A stretch of DNA of 48,227 nt from JBGTFE01 sp036403235 (lineage in GTDB: Bacteria > Acidobacteriota > Blastocatellia > Pyrinomonadales > Pyrinomonadaceae): contig DASWRI010000081.1 in assembly GCA_036403235.1 (NCBI GenBank), positions 1 through 48,227 on the forward strand. The letters run 5' to 3'. A program made the translations under genes and the position numbers. Within the stretch, counting starts at the first letter, position 1, and every line of letters begins with the position of its first letter. This document shows, in pieces, positions 48,117-48,227 of the stretch. The notes beneath the pieces were generated by a model. It was not told where the DNA came from. It did not search any database and saw only the letters and a program-made list of their open reading frames with translations.

Positions 48117-48227
48117 GGACAAATCTTAGCGAAACTGTTCAAAACTAAAATGTGAGAAACGCTGAATAAAAATAAGAAAATTGAAGTTAAATAAACTAAC
48201 CAAAACAAGCCTTTTAACACTGAGCTA

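Noticed and set aside
48005..48220. 71-codon minus-strand frame with a hydrophobic start
   Set aside because: It runs through the 24-bp repeat and AT-rich non-coding DNA with no ribosome site; its hydrophobicity follows from base composition.

Overview
The window looks like chromosomal DNA from an Acidobacteriota bacterium, most likely of the Blastocatellia type. The grounds are a secreted VWFA protein of the acidobacterial type, TPR-CHAT and Ser/Thr-kinase/TPR gene clusters, a very large alpha-2-macroglobulin, many signal-peptide proteins of unknown function and several sigma/anti-sigma pairs. This placement rests on gene-family knowledge, not on a marker gene. Coding DNA is moderately GC-rich by eye. 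The last kilobase (after about 47.2 kb) is clearly AT-rich.

Layout. 0-5.3 kb: secreted subtilisin-like protease (+) facing a glutamine-rich secreted protein (-). 5.4-10.4 kb: a secreted protein whose reading frame carries an embedded tandem-repeat element, a stand-alone LON-domain protein, KdsD arabinose-5-phosphate isomerase, two small proteins with TonB-C-like tails and an NTF2-like protein. 10.4-15.8 kb: a run of minus-strand genes for an EXORDIUM-like protein, lipoproteins, a Tudor/SH3-like lipoprotein and tiny membrane or secreted proteins. 16.0-20.7 kb: anti-sigma-like protein, sigma factor and a TPR-CHAT protein. 20.9-27.8 kb: an unknown ORF bracketed by two copies of the 3' end of an alpha-2-macroglobulin gene, then the complete 2093-residue alpha-2-macroglobulin. 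28.1-31.1 kb: PspA, a membrane coiled-coil protein and an ATP-grasp enzyme. 31.2-34.8 kb: beta-helix protein, membrane TPR protein, YfgM-like protein. 34.9-38.2 kb: RpoE-type sigma factor with a sigmaE-like promoter, zinc-finger anti-sigma factor, AttH/CrtC-like protein. 38.3-41.6 kb: a 1103-residue repeat protein. 42.0-47.1 kb: a TPR / Ser-Thr kinase / zinc-ribbon operon divergent from the VWFA protein. 47.1-48.2 kb: tRNA-Arg(ACG) followed by AT-rich DNA with integrase-arm-like repeats and a 40-residue membrane peptide, which looks like the edge of an integrated element.

Two themes run through the window. The first is envelope and secretion biology with several regulatory circuits (two sigma/anti-sigma sets, a kinase operon, PspA). 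The second is a dispersed family of short-tandem-repeat elements with 7- or 9-nt periods, usually arranged as inverted arms between genes and in one case sitting in frame inside a gene. The best candidates for something new are three promoter-like sites of the form TGAAAT-N17-CACTA beside the CHAT/sigma cluster, the in-frame repeat insertion, the 11-bp-phased operator before the protease, and the duplicated macroglobulin 3' end.
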